A stretch of 64,000 nt of DNA, from the NCBI GenBank assembly GCA_029264995.1, contig JAJUKC010000005.1, forward strand, positions 1 through 64,000. The letters run 5' to 3'. Positions 1 to 8,750 of this stretch are shown here, in pieces (positions within the stretch are counted from its first letter, which is position 1; each line of letters starts with the position of its first letter). This DNA is from Marinobacter sp. Lineage in GTDB: Bacteria > Pseudomonadota > Gammaproteobacteria > Pseudomonadales > Oleiphilaceae. A program made the position numbers and the translations under genes. The notes under the pieces were generated by a model. The model saw only the letters and a list, made by a program, of their open reading frames with translations. It made no database searches and was not told the origin of the DNA.

Positions 1-1
1 A

Positions 2-1627
2 ATCAAAGGCCACGGCAAGATGGTGCGCAACCTGATCCCGGTCGGCACCATTGTTACCTGCATTATCGGCACCCTGGCCGCCCGCTGGATCCTGGAGGTG
101 TCCTGGGAAGTGTCCCTGTTGTTTGGTGCCATTTCCGTGGTCACCGGGCCCACGGTGATTGCGCCCCTGCTCCGGGCGGTGCGCCCCACCTCAAAGCTGG
201 CGAACATCCTCACCTGGGAAGGCATCATCATTGACCCGGTAGGCGCACTGCTAGCGGTTCTGGTGTTCGAGGGCATCGTTTCCTGGGGCCAGGGCAATGT
301 TTTCAGCCACTCCCTCTACATTTTTGGCAAAACCCTGCTGGTTGGCTTTGCCATCGGTGCCGCCGCTGGCTACCTGAACGGCCTGGCCCTCAGAAAACAC
401 TGGATCCCCCAATATCTGCATAACGCCGGCACCCTCACCTTCATGCTCGGTGTCTTTGCCATTTCCAATGAACTGGCCCACGAATCCGGCCTGCTTACCG
501 TCACCGTGATGGGCATCTGGATGGCCAACATGAAACAGGTTCCGATCGACAGCATTCTGGAATTCAAGGAATCCCTCAGCGTGCTGCTCATTTCGGCCCT
601 GTTTATCATTCTGGCCGCCCGTGTGGAGTTTGCCGCCATCGCCGAGCTGGGCTGGGGCCTGGTAGCTGTGCTGGCCATCCTCATGCTGATTGCACGCCCC
701 GCCAGCATTTTCCTCTCGGCCATTGGCACCACACTGAACTGGCGGGAAAAGCTGTACCTGAGCTGGATTGCTCCCCGCGGCATTGTCGCTGCGGCGGTCT
801 CAGCGCTGTTCGCATTCCAGCTTGAGCGAATCGGCTATGAGAGTGCCGGCGTACTGGTACCACTGGTGTTTATGCTCATCATCACCACCGTTACCCTGCA
901 AAGCCTCACTGCCCGGCCAGTGGCAAAACTGCTGGGAGTTCAGGAACCGCCTGCCCACGGCTTCCTGATTCTGGGCGCCAACCCGGTGGCCCGGCTGGTG
1001 GCCCAGGCCCTGAAAAAGCATGACATTCCCACCATGCTGACCGACACCAACTGGGAGAACGTGCGTCAGGCGCGCATGGAAAACCTGCCGGTGTATTTCG
1101 GCAACCCGGTGTCGGAACATGCCGCCACGCATATGGACCTGACCGGAATCGGCAACCTGCTGATTCTGTCTCCGTACAAGCAGATGAACAGCCTGGCCAC
1201 CTACCATTTTCTGGACTGGTTTGGAGATGATTCGGTGTTTGGCCTGGTGGAAGGCGACCAGGACCAGCGGGCACGGCTTCAGACCGCAGGCAAGGTGCAG
1301 CGTACCCGAGGTCTCTTTGATGGCGTCAGCTATGCCAAGCTGGCGAGCCTGGTCAGCCAGGGCTACACCGTGAAAACCACGCAGCTAAGCGAAGAGTTCA
1401 GCTACCAGCAGTTTCTGAACCAGTATCAGAACCAGGCCCTGGTGTTGTTCGTACGCGACAGTCGGGACCATATTCACCCGGTCAAGGACATGGAAACCCT
1501 CGAGCCCGGTGACGACTGGGTACTGATCAGCCTGGTTCCCCCACAACCCCAGAAGGAACGTCGGGACCGGGAAGAACCTGCCGGTGAGAAGGGCGACAAA
1601 ACGGCAAGCGGTGCCGCTCCAGCCTGA
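2..1627 (+). CDS. CPA1-type cation/proton antiporter with C-terminal TrkA-N domain (5' partial)
   Basis: The reading frame is open from base 2, so the true start lies outside the window; the first in-frame ATG at 20 is internal. The visible ~540 residues begin inside a membrane domain with repeated hydrophobic helices typical of NhaP/KefB-like sodium or potassium/proton exchangers, including a conserved helix around FGAISVVTGPTVIAPLL. From about residue 310 the protein becomes soluble and looks like a TrkA-N/RCK nucleotide-binding domain (GFLILGANPVARLVAQAL). The tail after residue ~510 is charged and probably disordered. Expected role is inner-membrane ion and pH homeostasis gated by a nucleotide; the ion specificity cannot be read from sequence. 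It converges on the next gene with only 15 bp between the stops and no clear terminator. Confidence 0.9.
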   Translation: MKGHGKMVRNLIPVGTIVTCIIGTLAARWILEVSWEVSLLFGAISVVTGPTVIAPLLRAVRPTSKLANILTWEGIIIDPVGALLAVLVFEGIVSWGQGNVFSHSLYIFGKTLLVGFAIGAAAGYLNGLALRKHWIPQYLHNAGTLTFMLGVFAISNELAHESGLLTVTVMGIWMANMKQVPIDSILEFKESLSVLLISALFIILAARVEFAAIAELGWGLVAVLAILMLIARPASIFLSAIGTTLNWREKLYLSWIAPRGIVAAAVSALFAFQLERIGYESAGVLVPLVFMLIITTVTLQSLTARPVAKLLGVQEPPAHGFLILGANPVARLVAQALKKHDIPTMLTDTNWENVRQARMENLPVYFGNPVSEHAATHMDLTGIGNLLILSPYKQMNSLATYHFLDWFGDDSVFGLVEGDQDQRARLQTAGKVQRTRGLFDGVSYAKLASLVSQGYTVKTTQLSEEFSYQQFLNQYQNQALVLFVRDSRDHIHPVKDMETLEPGDDWVLISLVPPQPQKERRDREEPAGEKGDKTASGAAPA

Positions 1628-1642
1628 CGCTATTCGCAACCG

Positions 1643-2623
1643 TCAGCGGCAGTCGAGTACCAGCTTGCCACGGACGTGGCCGCCCTCCAGCAAAGCGTGG
1701 GCGGCCTGTACCTGATTCAGCGGGAAAGCCTGGTCAATGTGGACCCGCACATCGCCGTCTTCAATGAGCTCGGCAATTTCGTCCAGGTGAAACACGTCCG
1801 GCCTTACGGTCATGCCGTGGGCCCGGAGCCCCATGGCCTCGGCGGCGCTGACAATGTCATCGGCGGTCACGGTGGGAATGGTCACCAGCACGCCGGTTTC
1901 GGACAGGGTATGCAGGGAGCGCTTGCCGGTTTCCCCTCCCGCCAGATCCAGCACCACATCCAGGCCATAGCACTCCTCAGCCACGTCGGTGGTGTGGTAA
2001 TCAATCACTTCGTGTACACCCAGCTCTGCCAGAAAATCCCGGTTGCCGGGCGATGCTGTTGCCACCACGTGGGCGCCACGCTCCAACGCAAACTGAACCG
2101 CAAAGTGGCCAACACCGCCAGCGCCGGCATGAATCAGTATCTTCTGGCCGGACTCCAGCCTGGCCACCTCAAACAGTGCCTGCCAGGCCGTTAATGCCGC
2201 CAGCGGCACGGCGCCGGCAGTCACCAGATCAAGCTCATCAGGTACGATGGCCAACTCATCGGCACGGGCCAGTGCATACTCTGCGTAGGCTCCACCGCCG
2301 GCTGGAAAGCCCACCATGCCCATTACCCGGTCGCCCGGGGCCAGGGTAGTCACGCCCTCAGCAACGGCGACAACCTCACCGGCAGCGTCGTACCCCGGCG
2401 TCCAGGGCAGCCGGTTTTCGATCTGTCGGGCGGCGAATCCAAGCCCCTTTCGGGTCTTCCAGTCAATCGGGTTCAAACCGGCGCCATGCACTCGGATGAC
2501 CACTTCACCTTCCCGCGGCTCAGGCACCGGAGCCTGCGCCACCTGAAGCACCTCCCGCTCACCAAACTCGCCGTAGATCACATGCTGCATGAGGGTTGAT
2601 TCACTAACATCGGTAGGTTCCAT
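1643..2623 (-). CDS. Zinc-independent MDR-family NADP-dependent oxidoreductase
   Basis: A ~326-residue medium-chain dehydrogenase/reductase of the quinone oxidoreductase type. The N-terminal GroES-like half has the GLNPIDWKTRKG motif. The Rossmann half has the nucleotide-binding turn HAGAGGVGHFAVQFAL followed by an ATAS segment expected to contact NADP. The cysteine/histidine ligands of zinc alcohol dehydrogenases are absent. The start was placed at the ATG ending at 2623 (MEPTDVSE) because GGAGG lies 5-6 bases upstream; an in-frame ATG further upstream has no such site, and MQHVIYGEF (2590) is a shorter alternative. The substrate cannot be named; relatives reduce quinones or activated C=C bonds. 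Confidence 0.88.
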   Translation of the reverse strand: MEPTDVSESTLMQHVIYGEFGEREVLQVAQAPVPEPREGEVVIRVHGAGLNPIDWKTRKGLGFAARQIENRLPWTPGYDAAGEVVAVAEGVTTLAPGDRVMGMVGFPAGGGAYAEYALARADELAIVPDELDLVTAGAVPLAALTAWQALFEVARLESGQKILIHAGAGGVGHFAVQFALERGAHVVATASPGNRDFLAELGVHEVIDYHTTDVAEECYGLDVVLDLAGGETGKRSLHTLSETGVLVTIPTVTADDIVSAAEAMGLRAHGMTVRPDVFHLDEIAELIEDGDVRVHIDQAFPLNQVQAAHALLEGGHVRGKLVLDCR

Positions 2624-2704
2624 GGTTGCCTCCGGAGTGCATGGGGTCAGATGTCCCTCGAAGGGCATCAAGGATGAGACTAGCAGATACTCCCGGCAAC
2701 GGCC

Positions 2705-3175
2705 TTAGCGCGGCAGGCCCCGGCCGCCGGGCACCAGGGCGCCGGACAGAATATCGACGAATGCTTTCGGGGCCCGTGCCGGGCGCTGGGATTTCATATC
2801 AACGCAGGCGTGAGTGGACAGGCCCCGCAACAGGGTTTTGCCATCGGCCCGGCGAATCAGCTGGAACTGTCGGGCCGAGCGGAAACGACCATCCCAGTCA
2901 GTCAACCAGGTGCCCAGCACCAACTGGTCGCCGGCATTGGCGGACATCAGGTAGTCCACGTCGGTGTGGGTAATGGCCATGGCTTTACCGGTTTCCTCGT
3001 GCAGGGCCCAGGTCATGCCCAGACTCTCGATGTGCGCCCAGCTCACTTCCTCCAGCCAGCGGATGTACACCACGTTATTGGCGTGGCCAAGGCGATCGGT
3101 ATCTTCGGCCTGAACCGTGATTTCCAGGGTGAACGGGCCGGGCAAATCCCAGCTCAGGGCGGGGGCATCAGTCAT
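2705..3175 (-). CDS. Hotdog-fold acyl-CoA thioesterase (YbgC/4HBT family)
   Basis: A 156-residue single hotdog domain. The segment EDTDRLGHANNVVYIRW matches the family signature in which an Asp (D/E-x-D-x-x-GH) lies close to the thioester, as in 4-hydroxybenzoyl-CoA thioesterase and YbgC. It probably hydrolyses an acyl-CoA in the cytosol; chain length is unknown. Its ATG overlaps the stop of the upstream SMP-30-like gene by four bases (ATGA at 3172-3175), so the two are translationally coupled in one operon transcribed leftwards. Confidence 0.85.
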   Translation of the reverse strand: MTDAPALSWDLPGPFTLEITVQAEDTDRLGHANNVVYIRWLEEVSWAHIESLGMTWALHEETGKAMAITHTDVDYLMSANAGDQLVLGTWLTDWDGRFRSARQFQLIRRADGKTLLRGLSTHACVDMKSQRPARAPKAFVDILSGALVPGGRGLPR

Positions 3176-4263
3176 GGGGTTGCTTCTCCAAGGCCAGGGA
3201 TGGCCTGCAACGGTAGCCGGCCAATACGGTCGTTGTGAAGTGAACCAAAGTATAGAACACCGTCGTGGGGATTAACTGAGGTAATCTCCTGCAGATGGGT
3301 GCCGCGGGTGTCGTGCAGGCTGGTCAGCATCTGGCCGTTGCGGTCGAAGGCGACCACCAGACCGTAGTTCTGGGGCTTGGGCTTCAGGCTGTCCGGCAAC
3401 TTGGCAACCAGATCCTTCAACCAGGGGGACTTGTGCATGGCATCAACCTGGGGATTACGCAGGGTCGGGAAGGCGACCCAATACCGGCCCTCACCATCCA
3501 CCGCCAGGTTATCCGGAAAACCCGGCAGGTTGTCGGCAAACACCTCGGCCCGGCCAGCCTTGGGACCGCTGATCCAGTACCGGAGAATGCGGTATTTCCA
3601 GGTCTCGTTCACCAGTACATAATCGCCCTGAGGGGATACTGCCACGCCATTGGCAAAATGCAGGTTACCTAGCAACACCTCGGTTTTCCGGGTTTTCGGG
3701 TTGTACCGCAACAACCGGCCGTGAGGACGCATCTCCAGCAAGTCGAGTACGTAATCAGGCTGCTGGAAGCGGGAACTGGCGTCGGTGAAATAAATTCGGC
3801 CATCGGGGGCGATCACCACATCATCCGTGAACCGGAAGGGGGTGCCCTCGGCCTCTCGGGTAAGCACCGTGATGTCACCCTGAGGGGTAATGGATAACAG
3901 GCCTTTCCAGGCGTCGGCCACAATCAGGTTGCCGTTGCGGTCAAACACCATTCCAAGGGGCCTGCCGCCGGTTTCCAGCCAGTGTTCCACCGTATCATCG
4001 GGGTGAACACGAACAATCCAGCCGTCCTGGGTGCCGGTGTAGAGCAGACCATCAGGGCCGATGGTAGTGTCTTCCGGGCCGTACACCTCGCCACGGGCAA
4101 GCAGATCCGCCAGTCGCAACCGTTCATTGGGTGCCAGTACACCGGTCATGGCCGGTGGAGAGGGCGCGTCCCAGGCTTTACTGTCAATCGGAGACGGGGT
4201 CAGCAGAAAGCTGCCAAGCAACAAAAAGACAACCAGCAAGCCAACCAGCAACCATTTCATCAT
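3172..4263 (-). CDS. SMP-30/gluconolactonase or strictosidine-synthase-like beta-propeller protein, membrane anchored
   Basis: A 363-residue protein opening with a hydrophobic segment (WLLVGLLVVFLLLGSFLL, residues 4-21) that looks like a signal anchor without an obvious peptidase site, so the propeller probably faces the periplasm. The rest carries repeated beta-propeller blades: GPEDTTIGPDGLLYTGTQDG, the central FTDDVVIAPDGRIYFTDAS and HFANGVAVSPQGDYVLVNET. This pattern is typical of the SMP-30/strictosidine synthase-like superfamily, whose members act as metal-dependent lactonases or arylesterases. The natural substrate is unknown. Two adjacent ATGs (4263 and 4260) could start translation. 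It is coupled by ATGA to the downstream thioesterase gene. Confidence 0.82.
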   Translation of the reverse strand: MMKWLLVGLLVVFLLLGSFLLTPSPIDSKAWDAPSPPAMTGVLAPNERLRLADLLARGEVYGPEDTTIGPDGLLYTGTQDGWIVRVHPDDTVEHWLETGGRPLGMVFDRNGNLIVADAWKGLLSITPQGDITVLTREAEGTPFRFTDDVVIAPDGRIYFTDASSRFQQPDYVLDLLEMRPHGRLLRYNPKTRKTEVLLGNLHFANGVAVSPQGDYVLVNETWKYRILRYWISGPKAGRAEVFADNLPGFPDNLAVDGEGRYWVAFPTLRNPQVDAMHKSPWLKDLVAKLPDSLKPKPQNYGLVVAFDRNGQMLTSLHDTRGTHLQEITSVNPHDGVLYFGSLHNDRIGRLPLQAIPGLGEATP

Positions 4264-4361
4264 GCGCGCCCGTTCCCTTTTATGATTCTTTGTCCGCAGG
4301 CGACCCGGCGGAAAACTCCGTGTGGCTAACCTTAGCAGACATCACAGGGTTTCTGACAAGA

Positions 4362-5156
4362 TCAGGCCTGTTCCAGAAAACGCCGGCACAGCATGGCAAA
4401 AGCGTCCGGCTTTTCCGCGTGCAGCCAGTGCCCGGTGCCTTCAATGATTTTTAACTCGGCGCCCGGAAACAGGGTACGAATCGTGTCCCGGTGTTTCTCC
4501 TGGATGTAGGCGGAATCCGCACCCTTGATAAAAAGCACCGGTCCCTCAAACGGTCCCTGCCCTTCCGGCGCTGCCGCCAGCTTGTCATAACAGGCATCAA
4601 TGACAGACAGGTTCAGCCGCCAGCGGAAGGCCACCTCGTCGTCGGCCTGTTCCTGGGCCGGAATACGCTCCAGGTTTTTCAGCAGGAACTGGCGCACACC
4701 CGCCACTTCGACAAACCGGGCCAGGCGGGCATCTGCCTCGCTGCGGGATTTCACGCCACGAAGGTCCATCTGCTGCATGCCTTCAAGAATGGCGTCGTGG
4801 TGGGCCTTGTAGGTAACCGGCGAGATATCCGCCACAATCAATGACCGCACCCGCTCCGGATGCCTCAAAGCAACCTGCATGGCGACCTTGCCGCCCATGG
4901 AGTGGCCCAGCAGACTGGCTTTTTCAATACCCTGGGCATCCAGATAGGCAATGACATCCTCGGCCATGGCCGGATAGTCCATGTCGTCGGTATGGGGAGA
5001 GCTGCCGTGATTGCGTTCATCCAGAGCGTGAATCTGCCAGCCGTCTTCAAGCCGACGGGCAATACCGCCCAGATTTTCCAGGGAACCAAACAGTCCGTGC
5101 AGCAGGATCAACGGTTCGCCCTGGCCGGAAATTCGGTGGTTCAGTGCAACACTCAT
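4362..5156 (-). CDS. Alpha/beta-hydrolase esterase, YbfF family
   Basis: A 264-residue cytosolic alpha/beta hydrolase. The oxyanion region LILLHGLFGS (residues ~16-25), the nucleophile elbow GHSMGG (serine near residue 86) and the catalytic histidine in GTGHWLHAEKP (near residue 243) are all visible, and ALDERNHGSS is characteristic of the YbfF/short-chain acyl-CoA esterase group. Length is the usual one for the family. It sits alone, leftwards, downstream of the small ORF at 5302-5394 and separated from it by a hairpin terminator, so it probably has its own promoter near 5160-5250. The cellular substrate is not known for the family as a whole. Confidence 0.9.
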   Translation of the reverse strand: MSVALNHRISGQGEPLILLHGLFGSLENLGGIARRLEDGWQIHALDERNHGSSPHTDDMDYPAMAEDVIAYLDAQGIEKASLLGHSMGGKVAMQVALRHPERVRSLIVADISPVTYKAHHDAILEGMQQMDLRGVKSRSEADARLARFVEVAGVRQFLLKNLERIPAQEQADDEVAFRWRLNLSVIDACYDKLAAAPEGQGPFEGPVLFIKGADSAYIQEKHRDTIRTLFPGAELKIIEGTGHWLHAEKPDAFAMLCRRFLEQA

Positions 5157-5249
5157 GGTCTGGCAGCCTCCGGTTATCGGATCAAACCGGATACACTACC
5201 ACTGCCAGTTTATGGGGCAAGGGGAAATTGGTGCCAACCCCACGGGCAG

Positions 5250-5273
5250 AAAAAAGCCGGGCAGGGCCCGGCT
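5250..5273 (-). terminator. Intrinsic terminator of the small ORF at 5302-5394
   Basis: Perfect 8-bp stem AGCCGGGC (5255-5262) / GCCCGGCT (5266-5273) with a 3-base loop. On the minus strand it is followed by a run of six U (A-run 5250-5255 on the + strand). It lies 28 bases after the stop codon of the 30-codon ORF and upstream of the esterase gene, so it ends the transcript of the small gene. Confidence 0.75.
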
Positions 5274-5301
5274 GGAAGGTCACAGACATACGCCTGACAG
5301 A

Positions 5302-5394
5302 TCAGCAATAGAAGATGCTGTCCAGGTATTCAGCGAGTGCCAGAACGTTTTTGCGCTCCATTTCGCTATGGGGTACAAAGATTTCCTGTTCCAT
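5302..5394 (-). CDS. Putative 30-residue small protein
   Basis: An ATG-to-TGA frame of 30 codons running leftwards, beginning MEQEIFVPHSEMERKN and ending in SIFYC. A strong Shine-Dalgarno (GTGGAGGTG) lies about 5-8 bases upstream of the ATG, and an intrinsic terminator follows 28 bases after the stop, so the gene has a complete expression unit of its own. The peptide is acidic, with a probable amphipathic helix (residues 10-27) and a single C-terminal cysteine. No transmembrane segment or signal peptide is evident. I do not recognise the family. It could be a bona fide small protein or a leader peptide; the terminator argues against attenuation of the following esterase by this ORF alone, though it does not exclude it. 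Confidence 0.6.
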   Translation of the reverse strand: MEQEIFVPHSEMERKNVLALAEYLDSIFYC

Positions 5395-5421
5395 ACAACA
5401 CCTCCACTTTGCAACGCATTA

Positions 5422-5455
5422 CTTCAACCTGATAGCCAACATGCTATCGTTGAAG
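5422..5455. promoter_or_regulatory. Dyad symmetry between the small ORF and the AraC-family regulator
   Basis: Inverted repeat with CTTCAAC (5422-5428) and GATAGC (5431-5436) on the left, mirrored by GCTATC (5443-5448) and GTTGAAG (5449-5455) on the right. The arms are imperfect only by a 2-base insertion on the left side. It sits in the divergent interval and is placed to act as an operator for one or both genes; the bound protein is unknown. A TTGACA hexamer at 5490-5495 with GATAAC 18 bases later is a possible promoter for the regulator. Confidence 0.45.
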
Positions 5456-5540
5456 CAGTAGCAACCCGTTGACTCACTGTCCCAATCATTTGACATTTTG
5501 TATCAGTCCATCAGATAACAACCGGGAGCAGAACCCAGGC

Positions 5541-6581
5541 ATGCAGCCCCAGACCGAACATCCGGAATTACCCCAGGTGGCGGCGTCCAGCACCCTGGCA
5601 CTGGTGCATTATCTGGAAACAAGGGGCCTTCTGGATCGTGCCCGGGTTGAACAGGCTACCGGGCTGGCACTGGAGACCTTGAAAGATCCGGATCTGCGGG
5701 TACCCGCCTCTGCCCACTACCGTTTGTGGGAACTGGCCGAGCAACTGACCGCCGATCCGGGCGTCGGCCTTCATGCCGGCCAGGTCATCGACCCCGAGCG
5801 CATGGGGCTGGTCGGCCATGTGTTCTTCAACTGCGATACTCTGGGCGAAGCCGTGGTCCAGTATGTCCGGTTGCACCGACTGATCAACGAGTCGGTCACC
5901 CTGAGTTTTGAGCAAACCCCGGATCAGGCCATCCTGACCTGGCAGCCGGATCATCCGGATCATTACTGTCGCCAGGACATGGACCGCACCCTGGCCGCTG
6001 CCCTGTGCCGGACCCGGCATTTTATCCATCGCGGTATCGAGGCTGATTGGCTGGAAATTGCCCACCCGGAGCCGGCGTACGCCGATGAATATCGCAAACT
6101 GTTCGGTGGTACCGTCCATTTTGGCTGTGGCATTACCCGCATGGCATTTGACAGCAAGCATCTGGGCCACCCCATCCCGCACCGCAATCCCTACGTTTAC
6201 TCAGCGGTGCTGAAACAGGTCAATGCGGTTATGGCCAGGCTACAGACCCGCCGCTCGTTCAGCCGCAAGGTGCGACGGCTCATTTCCCGCCAGATGGCCA
6301 CCGACCGGATTGATGCCGACACCCTGGCCCGGCAGTGCCATATGAGCCGCCAGACCCTGTACCGAAAACTCAAGAAAGAAGGCATGAGTTTCCACGACCT
6401 GGTGGAGCAGGTCCGCAAGGACAAGGCCCTACGCTATGTCGCCGACGACCAATACGCGCTTGGCGAAATCGCCTTTCTTCTGGGGTTCTCCGAGCTGAGT
6501 GCCTTCAGCCGTGCGTTCAAGCGCTGGACCGGTGTTGCCCCGGCCCAGTTCCGGGCCAGTCATCAGGGGCGCGAGTCATGA
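5541..6581 (+). CDS. AraC-family transcriptional regulator (OruR/ArgR-type N-terminal domain)
   Basis: About 346 residues from the ATG at 5541 (MQPQTEHPE); the frame is open further upstream but without a better start. GGGAG lies 13-17 bases before the ATG, a rather long spacing. The N-terminal ~220 residues match the 'AraC arabinose-binding-like' domain common in pseudomonads (HYLETRGLL...YRLWELAEQL...GLVGHVFFNCDTLGEA). The C-terminal ~100 residues hold two helix-turn-helix motifs (DADTLARQCHMSRQTLYRKLK and LGEIAFLLGFSELSAFSRAFKRW), the DNA-binding unit. The effector is unknown. Its stop overlaps the start of the cardiolipin synthase gene (ATGA at 6578-6581), so the two are co-transcribed. 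Confidence 0.9.
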   Translation: MQPQTEHPELPQVAASSTLALVHYLETRGLLDRARVEQATGLALETLKDPDLRVPASAHYRLWELAEQLTADPGVGLHAGQVIDPERMGLVGHVFFNCDTLGEAVVQYVRLHRLINESVTLSFEQTPDQAILTWQPDHPDHYCRQDMDRTLAAALCRTRHFIHRGIEADWLEIAHPEPAYADEYRKLFGGTVHFGCGITRMAFDSKHLGHPIPHRNPYVYSAVLKQVNAVMARLQTRRSFSRKVRRLISRQMATDRIDADTLARQCHMSRQTLYRKLKKEGMSFHDLVEQVRKDKALRYVADDQYALGEIAFLLGFSELSAFSRAFKRWTGVAPAQFRASHQGRES

Positions 6582-8014
6582 TTTCAGAAAACCTTTCGCT
6601 GCTGGCCATTCCCCTGGCGGCGCTGTACCTGGCGGCGCTGGCCTGTATTTATCGCATCCTGCTCACCTATCGTACGGCCCAGGGTGCCATTGCCTGGATT
6701 CTCGCACTGGTGGGCCTGCCCTACATTGCCGTGCCCATGTTCCTGCTGTTTGGCCGCTATCGCTTTGGTGGTTACGTCAAGGCGCGCCGCATAGGCGATG
6801 AATCCCTCACCAACCTGTTGGATCAGTTTGAAAGCCAGACCACCTCCATCACCAATCCGGGCCAGGAGCATTTCAGCGATGAGCTGCCGGTGCTGTGCAA
6901 GCTCGGCCGGCAACCGTTCACCAGCGGCAACCGGTGCACGCTTCTGAGAGACGGCGAAGCCACCTTCGAAGCCTTGTTCGATGCCATGGAAGACGCCCGC
7001 CACTACCTGCTGCTGGAGTTCTATATTGTCCGCTCAGACCGGGTCGGCCAGCGCATCAAGGCCATCCTTGAACGCAAGCTGGCCCAAGGCGTGGAGGTCT
7101 GGTTCCTGTACGACGATATTGGCAGCGCGTTTCTGTCCCGCAAATGGCTGAATGAACTCTCAGCCGCCGGCGCCCGCATCGCCTCGTTTGGTGACGGCAA
7201 TATCCGGCGCCGGCGCTTCCAGATCAACTTCCGTAATCACCGCAAGCTCCTGGTCTGCGATGGCAAGGTCGGCTTTGTCGGCGGCATCAACCTGGGCGAC
7301 GAATACCTGGGCACCGCCATGGACCAGGAGCCCTGGCGCGACACCCATTGCCGGATAGAAGGGCCGGCGGTCACCGGCCTCCAGCTGGCCTGGCTGGAAG
7401 ACTGGAACTGGGCCAGCAATACCCGGCCGGAGCTGAACTGGGCGTCCATGTCGTCGCCTCCCGGCGACCAGGAAGTGCTGGTGTTGCCCACCGGCCCGGC
7501 AGACACCTGGGAAACCTGCACGCTGTTCTTCCTGAACTGCATCAACAACGCCCGCACCCGGATCTGGATTGCCTCGCCCTATTTCGTGCCGGATTTCCAG
7601 ATTATGAATGCCCTGCAGCTGGCGGCATTGAGGGGGGTAGATGTTCGCATCCTGATCCCGGAGAAAACCGACAGTCCACTGGTTCGCCTGGCCGCCTATT
7701 CCTACCTGGTACAGGCCAGTCAGGCCGGCATCGGCATCTATCGTTACCAGCCCGGCTTCATGCACCAGAAAGTGGTTCTGGTGGACAGCCGCTACGCTGC
7801 CATTGGCACTGCCAACCTGGACAACCGTTCCATGCGTCTGAACTTCGAGATTACCGCCGTTAACACCAGCCCGGCGTTCATCCGGCAGGTGGAAACCATG
7901 CTGGAGGAAGATCTGGGGGCCAGCCGGCGCATGACCGAAAACGACTATCGCCAGCGCTCCATCCTGTTCCGGCTGGGCTGCCGGGCGGTACGACTATTGG
8001 CGCCCCTGCTTTGA
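6578..8014 (+). CDS. cls: Cardiolipin synthase, phospholipase D superfamily
   Basis: 478 residues from the ATG at 6578, which overlaps the stop of the AraC gene; a longer open frame upstream is a shadow of that gene. Two N-terminal hydrophobic segments (about residues 8-28 and 38-58) anchor it to the inner membrane. Two complete HxKxxxxD motifs are present: HRKLLVCD (H221) and HQKVVLVD (H396), each followed by the G(G/T)xN element (GGINLGDEY, GTANLDNRS). This is the canonical bacterial Cls that condenses two phosphatidylglycerol molecules, or PG with PE in ClsC-type enzymes, to cardiolipin. Length matches E. coli ClsA (486). Confidence 0.93.
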   Translation: MISENLSLLAIPLAALYLAALACIYRILLTYRTAQGAIAWILALVGLPYIAVPMFLLFGRYRFGGYVKARRIGDESLTNLLDQFESQTTSITNPGQEHFSDELPVLCKLGRQPFTSGNRCTLLRDGEATFEALFDAMEDARHYLLLEFYIVRSDRVGQRIKAILERKLAQGVEVWFLYDDIGSAFLSRKWLNELSAAGARIASFGDGNIRRRRFQINFRNHRKLLVCDGKVGFVGGINLGDEYLGTAMDQEPWRDTHCRIEGPAVTGLQLAWLEDWNWASNTRPELNWASMSSPPGDQEVLVLPTGPADTWETCTLFFLNCINNARTRIWIASPYFVPDFQIMNALQLAALRGVDVRILIPEKTDSPLVRLAAYSYLVQASQAGIGIYRYQPGFMHQKVVLVDSRYAAIGTANLDNRSMRLNFEITAVNTSPAFIRQVETMLEEDLGASRRMTENDYRQRSILFRLGCRAVRLLAPLL

Positions 8015-8078
8015 TCTGGCCCCGGGCGGGCGCTTGTGCGAACATGAGCGCTCGACTGATGCTGTAAACGACCATTTC

Positions 8079-8738
8079 ATGAACGCATTCAAGCCCAGAG
8101 AAACTCTGACCGAGCAGGTCGCTCGTCACATTGAAAACCTGATTGCCTTCGAGCAACTCCGTTCCGGCGAGCGCATCTATGAAAGTGCCATGGCCAAACA
8201 GATGGATGTCAGCCACGGCTCCATCCGGGAAGGCCTGCTGCTGCTGGAGAAGCGCCACCTGGTGCGTAACGTGCCCCGCAAGGGCGCGTTTGTCACCCCC
8301 CTGGACGAGCACTTTGTCCGCAGTCTCTACGAGACCCTGGAACTGTACCTGACCCACACCGGGCGAAAGCTGGTGCGTCAGTGGCAGCCGGCTGACATGC
8401 AGCGGCTGGAATCGCTGTACGAGCAGATGCGTGACCGCTTCCAGAAAAATGATCTGATGGCGTTTCTGGAGCTGGGGATTGAATACACCAAGGCCTCATT
8501 GGCGTACGCCGACAATTACTTTATTGTCTCTGCCATTGAGGATCTCTGGCCCTCAGCCAAGCGCTGCGCCTTTGTCGCCTTTCGCCATGGCGGCACACAG
8601 GTTCTGGAAGACAACCTGGCGCATATGGAAGAGTCCATCCAGGTGATACGGGAACGAGACGAACAGGCCCTGGCCGATATCCTGCACCGTTATGCCGTGC
8701 AGCAGTGTGAGCAGGTGCTGTCCGCTCTGAATCACTGA
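8079..8738 (+). CDS. GntR-family transcriptional regulator (FCD-like)
   Basis: 219 residues from the first ATG (8079); a TTG at 8034 in the same frame is a less likely start. The N-terminus is a winged helix of the GntR type: LTEQVARHIENLIAFEQL, then SGERIYESAMAKQMDVSHGSIREGLLLLEKRHLV, with the conserved RE at the end of the recognition helix. The C-terminal ~140 residues are helical and resemble the FCD/FadR ligand domain, although the three metal-binding histidines of many FCD proteins are not evident. The ligand and targets are unknown. It lies 64 bp after cls on the same strand and is convergent with the patatin gene, with 12 bp between stops. Confidence 0.85.
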   Translation: MNAFKPRETLTEQVARHIENLIAFEQLRSGERIYESAMAKQMDVSHGSIREGLLLLEKRHLVRNVPRKGAFVTPLDEHFVRSLYETLELYLTHTGRKLVRQWQPADMQRLESLYEQMRDRFQKNDLMAFLELGIEYTKASLAYADNYFIVSAIEDLWPSAKRCAFVAFRHGGTQVLEDNLAHMEESIQVIRERDEQALADILHRYAVQQCEQVLSALNH

Positions 8739-8750
8739 TACCGCGAAAAC

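Noticed and set aside
251-481. Long antisense ORFs across the antiporter and many other genes
   Set aside because: They mirror strong coding genes in GC-rich DNA, lack ribosome sites and protein motifs, and are explained as frame shadows.
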